Below are positions 35,464 to 43,947 of a stretch of 64,000 nt of DNA, one piece after another. The position numbers and the translations under genes are program-made. Source of the DNA: Mariniflexile sp. AS56 (GTDB taxonomy: Bacteria; Bacteroidota; Bacteroidia; Flavobacteriales; Flavobacteriaceae); contig NZ_JAUPED010000005.1 of assembly GCF_030552475.1 (NCBI RefSeq), forward strand, positions 186,001-250,000, given 5' to 3'. Below the pieces are notes generated by a model. That model had not been told where the DNA came from, did no database searches, and saw only the letters and a program-made list of their open reading frames with translations. Position 1 is the first letter of the stretch. The number at the start of each line of letters is the position of its first letter.

Positions 35464-35973
35464 CTATTCAAACAAAGCTTTTAATTCTACCGCTTCACTA
35501 GGTTTGATTTTACCAGACAGTAATAAACTGAGTTGTTTGCGGCGCAACGCAGCCACAAAACGTTCTTTTTCTAAATCGGTTTCAGGAAGTATTTCTGGTA
35601 CGGCAATAGGGCTGCCGGTTTCGCTTACTGCTACAAAGGTGTAAATACCTTCGTTAGCCTTAGTACGCTCACCAGATTCTCTGTCTTCAATCCAAACATC
35701 AATAAATACTTCCATCGATGTTTTGAAAGCACGCGATACTTTAGCTTCTACCGTTACTACACTGCCTAAAGGCACTGCTTTGTTAAAAGCAACGTGGTTT
35801 ACAGATGCTGTAACAACAATACGTCTGCTATGGCGTCTGGCAGCAATACTCGCTGCTCGGTCCATGCGTGCTAATAATTCGCCACCAAAAAGGTTGTTTA
35901 AAGGGTTGGTTTCACCAGGTAAAACCATATCGGTAAGAATCGTTTTAGATTGTTCGGGTGTTTTTATTTGCAT
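35464..35973 (-). CDS. Acyl-CoA thioesterase (hotdog fold)
   Basis: A 169-residue cytoplasmic enzyme that hydrolyses acyl-CoA to free acid and CoA. The family core is NPLNNLFGGELLARMDRAAS with the catalytic aspartate after the helix; it continues ASVNHVAFNKAVPLGSVVTV and ends in a C-terminal EKERFVAALRRKQ helix. The single hotdog domain suggests a hexamer of the YciA/ACOT type. It converges on the envelope operon and stands alone, so its physiological acyl group is unknown. Confidence 0.9.
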   Translation of the reverse strand: MQIKTPEQSKTILTDMVLPGETNPLNNLFGGELLARMDRAASIAARRHSRRIVVTASVNHVAFNKAVPLGSVVTVEAKVSRAFKTSMEVFIDVWIEDRESGERTKANEGIYTFVAVSETGSPIAVPEILPETDLEKERFVAALRRKQLSLLLSGKIKPSEAVELKALFE

Positions 35974-36042
35974 TACAACATGTTTATTTATGTCGCAAAG
36001 GTAAAACGATTTTATAATTTAGAATGTGCTTTTAGGATATAA

Positions 36043-36990
36043 TTATTCTGCAGCGACGTTAAGATCTTTAATCAATAACCACGCATCTTTGTTGTCGTTA
36101 TTTCTAACATCGCGTAATACTTTTAAAGCCTCTTCTCCAGTTTCATAACTACCATAAACAACTTGGTGTAAACCATATTTGTTTTCACCAATGGTTCTTG
36201 CGTTAAAGCCAGCTTCTTTTAACTGGTTCACAATTTGTTCGCAGTTATCTTCAACTCTAAAAGCACCAGCAACCACGTGGTAATTACCAGATTGTTTAGA
36301 CACATTTAAAGTAACAGCAGGAAGCGGATTCAAACTAAAAGTAGCTTGTTCGATCTTAGCATCCAATTGTTGGAATGCTTGTTCTTGAGCGATTTGATTG
36401 TGTTGCTCAATTTGGTCGATATAATATTTAGAAGACACCAATCCGCCTAAAGTTAAGGCTATTAAAGCCACGGCAGCGTATTTGAAATACGGCTTCGATT
36501 TACGTCTTTCAGGAGTAATTGTTAATGGAATTACTTTTTCAATCGCTTCAACTTCTGTTTTATAAGCTTCGCGAGTTACTTTTGGCGATACTAATTGAGA
36601 TAAACCAAAAGAATCGGTTAAATAATTAAGCTGATAAATAGGTTCGAATAAAATTTTACCTTCACCATTAAAAGTGATGTCACCAATATTTTTAAAAGTA
36701 ATGGTTTCACCTTGTGTTAAAAACGATTTGATGCTATTAACACGTTTTGCAATCTTTTCATTAGCAACCTCAAAAGGTATTTTTTCCACATCGGCAATAT
36801 AATGTGCCAATAACCCATCGTTTTTTTGAATTTGCTCATTAAACGACACCGTTTTTTTAGGTGGATAAAAGCTATTCGTAGCATCATCAATCGTTGCAGA
36901 TGTACGTTGCGTTAAAAATGCACCAAACTCAGGAATGGTAACACACTCATATCTATAGAGTAAATCGCTTATGTAGGTTTCTAATTGCAT
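36043..36990 (-). CDS. HU-like (CCDC81) plus SPOR domain membrane protein
   Basis: A 315-residue protein of the Bacteroidota HU-CCDC81 and SPOR group. Residues 1-125 contain two small HU-like domains (ISDLLYRYECVTIPEFGAF, then GETITFKNIGDITFNGEG). One membrane helix lies at about 168-188 (FKYAAVALIALTLGGLVSS), a linker follows, and a periplasmic SPOR domain at about 235-310 (YHVVAGAFRVEDNCEQIV) should bind denuded peptidoglycan at division sites. The topology places the HU part in the cytoplasm, so it may couple septal peptidoglycan to nucleoid or cytoskeletal structures. It is divergent from dprA with 104 bp between starts. Confidence 0.88.
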   Translation of the reverse strand: MQLETYISDLLYRYECVTIPEFGAFLTQRTSATIDDATNSFYPPKKTVSFNEQIQKNDGLLAHYIADVEKIPFEVANEKIAKRVNSIKSFLTQGETITFKNIGDITFNGEGKILFEPIYQLNYLTDSFGLSQLVSPKVTREAYKTEVEAIEKVIPLTITPERRKSKPYFKYAAVALIALTLGGLVSSKYYIDQIEQHNQIAQEQAFQQLDAKIEQATFSLNPLPAVTLNVSKQSGNYHVVAGAFRVEDNCEQIVNQLKEAGFNARTIGENKYGLHQVVYGSYETGEEALKVLRDVRNNDNKDAWLLIKDLNVAAE

Positions 36991-37094
36991 AGTAACAAAG
37001 TTAAAAAATAATACATTTAGATAAAATTTAGAAAGAACTATTTATTAACATCGTAAAAATTCTTTTATTGCAGCTTCAAAATCAATAGGATACA

Positions 37095-38198
37095 ATGGGC
37101 GAAAATGATTTGCTTTACACCTTAGCCTTGCAACATGTGCCAAATATTGGCGACATTACGGCTAAACGACTTATTTCTCACTGCGGAACGGCCGAGGCTG
37201 TTTTAAAAGAAAAGAAGCAAAACTTACTAAAAATTGATGGTATTGGCAGCGTTATTCTAAGCGAATTGTTTAAAGCGCACCATTTAAAGGAAGCTGAAAA
37301 GGAAATGTCTTTTATTACAGAAAATAATATTAAGGTTTTGTATTTTGAAGAAGGCGATTACCCTGAAAAACTGAAGCATTGTATTGATGGCCCTATTTTG
37401 TTATTTCAAACAGGGAATATCAACTTAAAACAGCAACGTATTATTAGTATTGTAGGTGCTAGAAAAATCACCACGAATGGCATCGCTTTTTGTGAGGAAT
37501 TGGTAGAAAAACTTGCCATTTATAACCCGCTTATAGTTTCTGGCTTTGCGTATGGAACCGATATTACAGCGCATAAAGCAGCTTTAAAGCATAATCTACA
37601 AACTATAGGCTGTTTGGCTCATGGACTGAATCAAATTTACCCAGCTGTGCATAAAAAGTATATGGTGGATGTGGAGAAGAACGGTGGTTTTTTTACTGAT
37701 TTTTGGAGTACCGCTACCTTTGATAGAAATAATTTTTTAAAACGAAACCGAGTTATTGCAGGCGTGAGCGAAGCTACTATTGTTATTGAATCTGCTGAAA
37801 AAGGCGGAAGCTTGGTCACTGCCGATATTGCCAATTCGTATAACCGTGATGTGTTTGCTGTGCCAGGTAGAATTAATGATTCACAAAGTGCAGGCTGCAA
37901 TAATTTAATAAAACACCAAAAAGCGCATATGATAACCACGGCGCTAGATGTGCCTTATATTTTAAATTGGCAGTTGGAAGATGAAAAGAAACCAGCCATA
38001 CAAAAACAATTATTTGTTGAGTTGGATGCCACCGAGAAACTAATTTACAGCCATTTAAAAGACAACGAAAAACAGCAATTGGATATGATTGCCATTAATT
38101 GCAATTTGCCTATTTTTAAAGTAGCCAGCGTGTTGCTGAATATGGAATTAAAAGGGGTTATTAGACCTTTACCAGGGAAGTTGTTTGAAGTTATCTAA
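37095..38198 (+). CDS. dprA: DNA-processing protein DprA
   Basis: Binds incoming single-stranded DNA and loads RecA in natural transformation. The 367-residue protein has an N-terminal HhH-like part (LALQHVPNIGDITAKRLI), the Rossmann core with IVGARKITTNG and VSGFAYGTDITAHKAAL, and a C-terminal winged-helix (residues about 305-367). The core is complete, so the gene looks functional. It stands alone, between an HU-SPOR gene and trpS. Confidence 0.95.
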   Translation: MGENDLLYTLALQHVPNIGDITAKRLISHCGTAEAVLKEKKQNLLKIDGIGSVILSELFKAHHLKEAEKEMSFITENNIKVLYFEEGDYPEKLKHCIDGPILLFQTGNINLKQQRIISIVGARKITTNGIAFCEELVEKLAIYNPLIVSGFAYGTDITAHKAALKHNLQTIGCLAHGLNQIYPAVHKKYMVDVEKNGGFFTDFWSTATFDRNNFLKRNRVIAGVSEATIVIESAEKGGSLVTADIANSYNRDVFAVPGRINDSQSAGCNNLIKHQKAHMITTALDVPYILNWQLEDEKKPAIQKQLFVELDATEKLIYSHLKDNEKQQLDMIAINCNLPIFKVASVLLNMELKGVIRPLPGKLFEVI

Positions 38199-38199
38199 A

Positions 38200-38219
38200 A
38201 TTCCTGCGAAAGCAGGAAT
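38200..38219. repeat. Palindromic repeat, copy 3 (ATTCCTGC family)
   Basis: ATTCCTGC, loop GAAA, GCAGGAAT, two bases after the dprA stop. It pairs with copy 4 at 38289, and the two bound the 110 bp gap between dprA and the convergent trpS. Confidence 0.8.
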
Positions 38220-38288
38220 CTCAAGAGAAGAAACTATTGTGTATTAATGTGTTCCCTTAACTTTTGTTTTTATACTCCAATTAATAAG

Positions 38289-38308
38289 ATTCCTGATTTT
38301 GCAGGAAT
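38289..38308. repeat. Palindromic repeat, copy 4 (shortened stem)
   Basis: ATTCCTG, loop ATTTTG, CAGGAAT: a 7 bp stem related to the ATTCCTGC family, four bases before the trpS stop on the minus strand. It faces copy 3 across the gap, an arrangement seen in REP-type composite elements. Confidence 0.65.
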
Positions 38309-38311
38309 TGG

Positions 38312-39280
38312 CTAATACCCAACCTTCACACGAACGCGTTTCAACACCCCATTAGCAACCAATTTTGCTTTTTCAGCACCTAAAGCCAAAGCTTTATCAA
38401 CTTCTTCTAAGTTGTTCATGTAATATGAATAGCGTTCACGTTGTACAGCAAATTTTTCAACAATTAATTCAAACAAAGCTTGTTTAGCGTGACCGTAACC
38501 GTAATTACCGTTTTCATAATTGGCTTTCATGGTTTCAATTTGCTCGTCGCTTGCTAATAATTTATAAATTGAAAAACAGTTGCAAGTGCTCCAGTCTTTT
38601 GCGTCTTCAAGTGGAGTGCTATCCGTTTGAATAGTCATTATTTGCTTGCGTAGTTTTTTATCGGCTAAGAATATATTGATGGTGTTGTCTCTACTTTTAC
38701 TCATTTTTTCACCATCGGTTCCCGGAATTAACATGATGTTTTCTTCCACCTTTCCTTCAGGAATAACAAAAGTCTCTCCCATTTTGGCATGAAAACGAGA
38801 AGCGACATCACGGGTCATTTCAATATGTTGTAATTGGTCTTTCCCAACCGGAATTATTTCAGCATCATACAATAAAATATCCGCAGCCATAAGCATGGGG
38901 TAGGAGAATAAACCTGTGTTCACATCTTCCAATCGATCTGCTTTATCCTTAAAACTATGCGCTAATGTTAAACGTTGATAAGGAAAAAAACAGCTTAAAT
39001 ACCAAGTCAACTCGGTAGTTTGTGGTACATCACTCTGTCTGTAAAATACTGTTTTTTCAATATCTAAACCAAAAGCCAACCAAGTAGCAGCGACAGAATA
39101 GGTGTTTTGCCTTAATGTTTGGGCATCTTTAATTTGCGTTAAAGTATGTAAGTTGGCAATGAATAAAAACGATTCATTTTCAGGGCTGTTAGCCATTTTT
39201 ATTGCTGGCATCAAGGCGCCTAAAATGTTTCCTAAATGTGGTGTTCCTGTACTTTGTATGCCTGTAAGTATTCTTGCCAT
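38312..39280 (-). CDS. trpS: Tryptophan-tRNA ligase
   Basis: Charges tRNA-Trp. The 322-residue class I enzyme has HLGN (residues 15-18, the HIGH motif) in TGTPHLGNILGA and KMSKS near residue 195 in DGEKMSKSRDN. The tryptophan-pocket segment PMLMAADILLYDAEIIPVGK and the C-terminal anticodon-binding helices are complete. It is a single-copy housekeeping gene, convergent with dprA. No leader or attenuator hairpin specific to tryptophan is visible upstream; the palindrome copy at 39287 is there instead. Confidence 0.97.
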   Translation of the reverse strand: MARILTGIQSTGTPHLGNILGALMPAIKMANSPENESFLFIANLHTLTQIKDAQTLRQNTYSVAATWLAFGLDIEKTVFYRQSDVPQTTELTWYLSCFFPYQRLTLAHSFKDKADRLEDVNTGLFSYPMLMAADILLYDAEIIPVGKDQLQHIEMTRDVASRFHAKMGETFVIPEGKVEENIMLIPGTDGEKMSKSRDNTINIFLADKKLRKQIMTIQTDSTPLEDAKDWSTCNCFSIYKLLASDEQIETMKANYENGNYGYGHAKQALFELIVEKFAVQRERYSYYMNNLEEVDKALALGAEKAKLVANGVLKRVRVKVGY

Positions 39281-39286
39281 CTTGTC

Positions 39287-39306
39287 ATTCCCACGCGGGT
39301 GGGAAT
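39287..39306. repeat. Palindromic repeat, copy 5 (C-rich variant)
   Basis: ATTCCCAC, loop GCGG, GTGGGAAT, six bases upstream of the trpS start codon. It keeps the outer ATTCC/GGAAT of the other copies but has a different inner stem. Lying in the trpS leader, it might affect trpS translation. Confidence 0.65.
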
Positions 39307-39384
39307 CTATTTTTAATTAATAATCCTAAAATTTCAACAGCCACAAAGGTAATTTTTTTAATAGAATTGCTCAATACTATTATG

Positions 39385-39392
39385 TATTTTTG
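39385..39392 (+). promoter_or_regulatory. Candidate -7 element of plsC
   Basis: TATTTTTG fits TAnnTTTG and lies six bases before the plsC ATG, so the mRNA may have almost no leader. TTG at 39367-39369 is 15 bases upstream, shorter than the usual 17-20. Confidence 0.4.
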
Positions 39393-39398
39393 GTCGCG

Positions 39399-40136
39399 AT
39401 GAAGTTATTTAAATATCTATTCTGGATTTTGTACCGTATTTGGTTCTACATACTTGTAGCATTGCCAATACTTATAATGTTTCCTATACTTTTGGTTTCT
39501 ATTTTAAAGGAATCGTGGTATCCCTACTTTTTTAAATTGGCTCGTATTTGGGCGAAGGTGATTTTAATTGGTATGGGCTTTCGTTGGAAAGTTGAAAGCG
39601 AACAAACACCAGAAAAAAGCAAAAGTTATATGTTTGTTGCCAACCATACTTCGATGGCAGATATTATGCTCATGTTGGTTTCAGTAAAAAACCCGTTTGT
39701 TTTTGTTGGAAAAAAAGAACTGACTAAAATCCCCTTATTTGGATTTTTCTATAAACGTACCTGTATTTTGGTGGATAGAAGTTCGGCTAAAAGTAGGCAA
39801 GCTGTTTTTTTAAGAGCGCAAAAACGATTAAAAACAGGAGTGAGTATTTGTATTTTTCCAGAAGGTGGTGTGCCCGAAGAACATATTATTTTAGATGAAT
39901 TTAAAGATGGTGCTTTTAGGTTAGCTATTAATCACCAAATTCCCATTGTACCAATAACTTTTGGAGATAATAAAAAGCGATTGTCTTATACCTTCTTTAG
40001 CGGTGGTCCAGGGAAAATGCGCGTGAAAATTCATGAGTTTCTAGTAACAGAGGGGTTAACTGTTAAGGATACCAAGAGTTTAAATGAAAAAGCAAAAACC
40101 ATCATTTTTAAGCAGCTAGAAACTTTTAATACATAA
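39399..40136 (+). CDS. plsC: 1-acyl-sn-glycerol-3-phosphate acyltransferase
   Basis: Adds the second acyl chain to lysophosphatidate in phospholipid synthesis at the inner membrane. The 245-residue protein has an N-terminal membrane helix pair, the catalytic HX4D (His83 and Asp88 in NHTSMAD) and FPEGG at 153-157, which binds the phosphate. I chose ATG 39399; the upstream TTG at 39390 lies within the -7 element. It converges on the beta-barrel gene across a terminator. A second PlsC-like enzyme for ornithine lipids would look alike, so substrate choice is not certain. Confidence 0.9.
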   Translation: MKLFKYLFWILYRIWFYILVALPILIMFPILLVSILKESWYPYFFKLARIWAKVILIGMGFRWKVESEQTPEKSKSYMFVANHTSMADIMLMLVSVKNPFVFVGKKELTKIPLFGFFYKRTCILVDRSSAKSRQAVFLRAQKRLKTGVSICIFPEGGVPEEHIILDEFKDGAFRLAINHQIPIVPITFGDNKKRLSYTFFSGGPGKMRVKIHEFLVTEGLTVKDTKSLNEKAKTIIFKQLETFNT

Positions 40137-40161
40137 AAAAACGGCCCTGTGAGAGCCGTTT
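40134..40161 (-). terminator. Intrinsic terminator between plsC and the sigma-barrel operon
   Basis: AAACGGC, a 9-base loop, GCCGTTT. On the minus strand the stem is followed by seven T residues, so it best ends the leftward operon; on the plus strand the T-run is broken but could still help to end plsC. Confidence 0.75.
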
Positions 40162-40206
40162 GTATTTTATGTTAATTCTGTGTACTATTTGGCTCAAACC
40201 AAAAAC

Positions 40207-41685
40207 CTAGAACTTTATGGCAAACCCGGTGTAAACACCTATAAAAAAAGGTGTAAAGTTACCAGAAGTATTATTAAACGTATTAATTTGATATTTAAAC
40301 ATCGGTTCTAAATTCAAATCTATTTTTTTAGATACTTGGTAGTTGAAACCAACGCCAAAATTCGCACTATAACTTACATTATTTATATTGTTAGCCTCAC
40401 CTAAGTAGGTTGATTGCCCTGTTTCAGACTCAGAATATATTTTGTTATCACTTAAAAAGAAGGAGCTAAAACCACCAATAACATTAACACCCAATTTGCG
40501 GCTAACTAAAGCGTACTGAATTTCTAAAGGTACTTCAATATAGCCTAAAGCCTGATTGATGGAACTGTTGGTTGTCGCGAAAGACTCAGGTCTACCCGCA
40601 AAAGTTTCCCCACTAATAACGGAAACATTATCGGCACTTGCATTGGTTGTACTCGCGTTTATGTTTGGTATGGCTCTTGTGCTAGAACTTATTCCAACCG
40701 CTTGATAAAGTACCACATTATTCGTGTTATAGCCTAAATTAACTTTATTAACACCCGAACGTAATTTGAGTTTGTTGTTAATTACATAACTAGCGCTCAC
40801 ACCATAGCTCATATTAACTTCACCTGTTTTAGAGTTGGTGTTAAACTGAGGGTCTATGGAAGACCCTTCGCCTAAACTATTAAAATAAACAGGCGCAGCA
40901 TTGGGGGTAATGCGCCATTTATTGGTGTTACTTTCGGTTTCAATTATATCTTTTTTGGCGTCTAAAGCTTCTTCTATAGTTAACGAGGTTTTTTCCTTGT
41001 CTTCTGTTAGAGCAATAGTTGTGTTGTCTTTTGACGTGTTATTGATTAATTCTTTTGCTTTGTCAGAAGGGATTAAGCCTTCGTTTTGAGCAGCTGTTTC
41101 TTTAATTTCAGAATTATGAGCCACAGACGATTCTGTTGATTTGTTCTTGTCTTCGGAAACAGATGCAACAGCAGTGTTATTAGGGGTTGTTAATCTGCTT
41201 CTTATATTCAACTTTTTGTTGGAAGCGAAACCTGTTTGTAGCGTGTTTTGGTTTTTATTGTTTGAAGTTGTTGTGTTTGCTAGTTTTGATTTTTGAGAAA
41301 CGTGTGTTTTGTTTGCTGCCACAGTAGTTTCCTTTTGAGAATCATTTTCTAAATTGATTTTAGTTTCAATTGAATTTTCAATAGCAATTTCAGAAGTGTT
41401 TGAATCGGGCGTGTTGGCGCCTCTATTCTGTGAGTCTTCAGTGTCTACAACTTGTATCGGGTTTGTGCTTCCTTCATTAAAAAAATAGCTACTACCCACG
41501 GTTAAAAGCAATGCGAGTAATGCTGCAACTCCAGCATAACGCCACCATATCGGGATGATGCGGCGTTTTTTCTTGTCTGGGTTAAGTTCGGCTTCTATGT
41601 TTTTCCATACGGCGTCACTGGGCGTCGCTTCAAAATCTTTGAAGTTTTCTTGAAATAACCGGTCTATATGTTTTTTATCACTCAT
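40207..41685 (-). CDS. Anti-sigma-like membrane-anchored outer-membrane beta-barrel protein
   Basis: A 492-residue protein with an unusual layout. Residues 1-45 are cytoplasmic and resemble the segment found in Bacteroidota proteins next to ECF sigma factors (IDRLFQENFKDFEATPSD, VWKNIEAEL). One membrane helix spans about 47-68 after a basic KKKRR. Residues about 70-240 are low-complexity (Ser, Thr, Asn, Lys, Glu) and 250-492 form an outer-membrane barrel of the OmpW/PorT type, ending in phenylalanine (GFAIKF). The start codon follows the sigma stop directly. It is inferred to hold the sigma factor and to reach both membranes. Alternatively the barrel part may be cut and released. Confidence 0.75.
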   Translation of the reverse strand: MSDKKHIDRLFQENFKDFEATPSDAVWKNIEAELNPDKKKRRIIPIWWRYAGVAALLALLLTVGSSYFFNEGSTNPIQVVDTEDSQNRGANTPDSNTSEIAIENSIETKINLENDSQKETTVAANKTHVSQKSKLANTTTSNNKNQNTLQTGFASNKKLNIRSRLTTPNNTAVASVSEDKNKSTESSVAHNSEIKETAAQNEGLIPSDKAKELINNTSKDNTTIALTEDKEKTSLTIEEALDAKKDIIETESNTNKWRITPNAAPVYFNSLGEGSSIDPQFNTNSKTGEVNMSYGVSASYVINNKLKLRSGVNKVNLGYNTNNVVLYQAVGISSSTRAIPNINASTTNASADNVSVISGETFAGRPESFATTNSSINQALGYIEVPLEIQYALVSRKLGVNVIGGFSSFFLSDNKIYSESETGQSTYLGEANNINNVSYSANFGVGFNYQVSKKIDLNLEPMFKYQINTFNNTSGNFTPFFIGVYTGFAIKF

Positions 41686-42228
41686 TTATAATGATTGTAA
41701 ACTTTGTGAAGATTTATAATCTTCAATGGTATGCTTCAAAATTTGTCTCGCTCGTGCTAAGTTGGATTTTGATGTACCTATATTAATATCTAGCATATTT
41801 GCTATTTCTTTATGTGAATAACCATCTAATACATATAGGTTAAAAACCAATCGGTATCTATCTGGTAATTCTTGAATAATGCGTAAAAGATAGTCGATGG
41901 AAAGCGTGTCTTCATCAATATCTAATTCAACATCATCAACAATGTTTTCATTTATAATTTCAAAAACCTTTTCTTTTCTATATTGTTGTAAAACGGTATT
42001 TATGGTAACTCGTTTTAGCCAGCCTTCAAAAGAACCCTTGTTTTTGTACTGTTCAATTTTTTTGAAAATTGTTATAAAGGCGTCTTGCAGGTTGTCTTCC
42101 GCTTCCGCATAGTTTCTTGAATACTTCAAGCACACAGAGAAAAGTTTACTCGAAAAGAGTTTGTACAATTCACTTTGTGCTTTAGCATCATTTCTTTTAC
42201 AATTTTCTATGAGTTGATTCAAACTCAA
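41686..42228 (-). CDS. ECF-type RNA polymerase sigma factor
   Basis: A 180-residue sigma-70 family protein with region 2 (residues about 20-85: YSRNYAEAEDNLQDAFITIF, then GSFEGWLKRVTINT) and region 4 (about 120-175: LPDRYRLVFNLYVLDGYSHK, then IANMLDINIGTSKSNLARAR). No region 3 or 1.1, so it belongs to the extracytoplasmic group. The start is TTG at 42228, which gives the standard N-terminus SLNQLIENCKRND. It is followed without a gap by the anti-sigma-like barrel gene. Target genes are unknown; autoregulation of the operon is likely by analogy. Confidence 0.93.
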   Translation of the reverse strand: MSLNQLIENCKRNDAKAQSELYKLFSSKLFSVCLKYSRNYAEAEDNLQDAFITIFKKIEQYKNKGSFEGWLKRVTINTVLQQYRKEKVFEIINENIVDDVELDIDEDTLSIDYLLRIIQELPDRYRLVFNLYVLDGYSHKEIANMLDINIGTSKSNLARARQILKHTIEDYKSSQSLQSL

Positions 42229-42256
42229 TTTAAATACGTATTAGTTAACACTTAAT

Positions 42257-42670
42257 TTATTCTACAACGGGTACTTCAATAATTAAGTACTGGTCTTCTC
42301 CATTTTCGTCTTCACCTTGCCAAAACTTGAATATGTAAGAGCCGTTACTAGTAACTATAAAGTTAAAAGTAGCGTCTTCTGAAACATTTTCCAAAGTTTC
42401 GCAATTATCATTTTCATAAACTAATGTTATAGGTGCCACTGTACGCTCGTTTAAATTCTTAGAATAATAAAATTCTCTAAAAACATGACACGTTGTGGGT
42501 TTTAAATACGTTACCGTAATCGGGTATGTTTCTCCTAGCACAAATTCACTAGGTATATCAACACTCTCTACGGGTAAAACTTCAAAGCTATAGTTACTGT
42601 GGTTGTCGTTGTCTATACTACAAGAAACAAGTAAAACTAAAGCTAAACTTAGGGCGATTAACTTTTTCAT
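42257..42670 (-). CDS. Putative lipoprotein upstream of the sigma factor
   Basis: A 137-residue lipoprotein (signal peptide, lipobox LLVSC with Cys17). The mature part looks like a single beta-sandwich domain: two cysteines that may pair (near residues 60 and 92) and a C-terminal segment FIVTSNGSYIFKFW. It is transcribed with the sigma and barrel genes (28 bp gap), so it may be a sensor or a target of the system. I recognise no domain. Confidence 0.7.
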   Translation of the reverse strand: MKKLIALSLALVLLVSCSIDNDNHSNYSFEVLPVESVDIPSEFVLGETYPITVTYLKPTTCHVFREFYYSKNLNERTVAPITLVYENDNCETLENVSEDATFNFIVTSNGSYIFKFWQGEDENGEDQYLIIEVPVVE

Positions 42671-42727
42671 AAAATAGTTTTTACTTTATAGATACGTTGC
42701 CAGCTAAAAGGTTGCGTATTAAAACTA

Positions 42728-42753
42728 AAAAATCCCGATAAATCGGGATTTTT
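42728..42753 (-). terminator. Intrinsic terminator of recA
   Basis: AAAAATCCCGAT, a 2-base loop, ATCGGGATTTTT: a 12 bp stem (in practice a four-base loop) with T residues after it on the minus strand. It lies 8 bases after the recA stop codon and before the lipoprotein gene. Confidence 0.85.
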
Positions 42754-42760
42754 AAAATTA

Positions 42761-43771
42761 TTAAGCTTCTGAAGCTGCTTTGGCTAGTTTCCTAACCTTG
42801 CCTTCGAGCTCTTCCATAAGTTCTGGATTGTCTTTTATAAGGGCCTTTACAGCATCTCGACCTTGACCTAGTTTGGTGTCTTCATAGCTAAACCATGAAC
42901 CGCTTTTTTTAACGATTTCATTTTCAACAGCGATGTCTAAAACTTCACCTACTTTACTAATACCTTCTCCGTACATAATGTCGAACTCAGCCATTTTAAA
43001 AGGTGGGGCTACTTTGTTTTTAACCACTTTTACACGGGTTTTGTTACCAGTAACATTTCCATCGGTTTCTTTTATTTGAGTTGAACGACGAATATCTAAT
43101 CGAACAGACGCGTAAAACTTTAAGGCGTTACCACCCGTTGTTGTTTCTGGGTTACCAAACATAACACCAATTTTTTCACGTAATTGGTTAATAAATATAA
43201 CCGTACAGTTTGTTTTACTAATAGAAGCAGTAAGTTTTCTTAGGGCTTGCGACATTAAACGTGCGTGTAATCCCATTTTAGAATCTCCCATTTCACCTTC
43301 AATTTCACTTTTTGGTGTTAAGGCTGCTACTGAATCGATTACAACAATATCAATAGCGCCAGAGCGAATTAAATTATCGGCAATTTCTAGGGCTTGCTCT
43401 CCATTATCTGGTTGCGACATAATTAGGTTGTCTAAATCAACGCCTAATTTTTCAGCATAAAATCTATCAAAAGCATGCTCAGCGTCAATAAAAGCGGCAA
43501 TACCACCGGCTTTTTGTGCTTCAGCAATAGCATGTAAGGTTAGGGTTGTTTTACCCGAAGATTCTGGTCCGTAAATTTCAATAACACGTCCACGTGGGTA
43601 ACCACCAACGCCTAAGGCTATATCTAAACCAAGAGAACCCGATGAAATAGCGTCTACATCAACAACTGCTTTGTCGCTCATTTTCATTACAGTACCTTTT
43701 CCGTAGGCCTTGTCTAATTTATCTAATGTAAGTTTTAGTGCTTTTAATTTAGCTTCTTTTTCGCTGCTCAT
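42761..43771 (-). CDS. recA: Recombinase RecA
   Basis: Forms the strand-exchange filament and triggers the SOS response. The 336-residue protein has Walker [10 protein letters not shown] near residue 66, Walker [13 protein letters not shown], the L2 loop region ...[20 protein letters not shown], and a complete C-terminal domain. No inteins. It is divergent from trhO with 287 bp between the starts. A short inverted repeat (CGTCAT...ATGACG) at 43820-43842 lies upstream and might be a regulatory site; I cannot identify a LexA box. Confidence 0.98.
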   Translation of the reverse strand: MSSEKEAKLKALKLTLDKLDKAYGKGTVMKMSDKAVVDVDAISSGSLGLDIALGVGGYPRGRVIEIYGPESSGKTTLTLHAIAEAQKAGGIAAFIDAEHAFDRFYAEKLGVDLDNLIMSQPDNGEQALEIADNLIRSGAIDIVVIDSVAALTPKSEIEGEMGDSKMGLHARLMSQALRKLTASISKTNCTVIFINQLREKIGVMFGNPETTTGGNALKFYASVRLDIRRSTQIKETDGNVTGNKTRVKVVKNKVAPPFKMAEFDIMYGEGISKVGEVLDIAVENEIVKKSGSWFSYEDTKLGQGRDAVKALIKDNPELMEELEGKVRKLAKAASEA

Positions 43772-43894
43772 TTTTATTTTTATTTTCTGAAGTAATGGAT
43801 GCTAAAATAGTATAAGTTTCGTCATCATACAATTTTATGACGCAACCTTTATGAACATTTTGCATCTACTAATAAATAGAGGAAAGATTTTGCT

Positions 43895-43927
43895 ATGAAA
43901 CTAATCTTAAGAATACTTTTAAAGTAG
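43895..43927 (+). CDS. Possible 10-residue leader peptide before an orphan terminator
   Basis: ATG at 43895 opens a 10-codon frame reading MKLILRILLK, six of whose ten residues are Leu or Ile, with TAG at 43925-43927. The strong terminator at 43948-43980 follows 20 bases later, and trhO starts 78 bases after that. A purine-rich AGAGGAAAG lies before the ATG. The layout is that of an attenuator leader, but no amino-acid biosynthesis operon follows, so this may be chance. Low confidence. Confidence 0.25.
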   Translation: MKLILRILLK

Positions 43928-43947
43928 ACTAACTCGAACTATTCTTT

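Noticed and set aside
43820-43842. CGTCAT...ATGACG inverted repeat as a LexA box of recA
   Set aside because: The arms are only 6 bp with an 11-base gap and I know no matching Bacteroidota SOS consensus.
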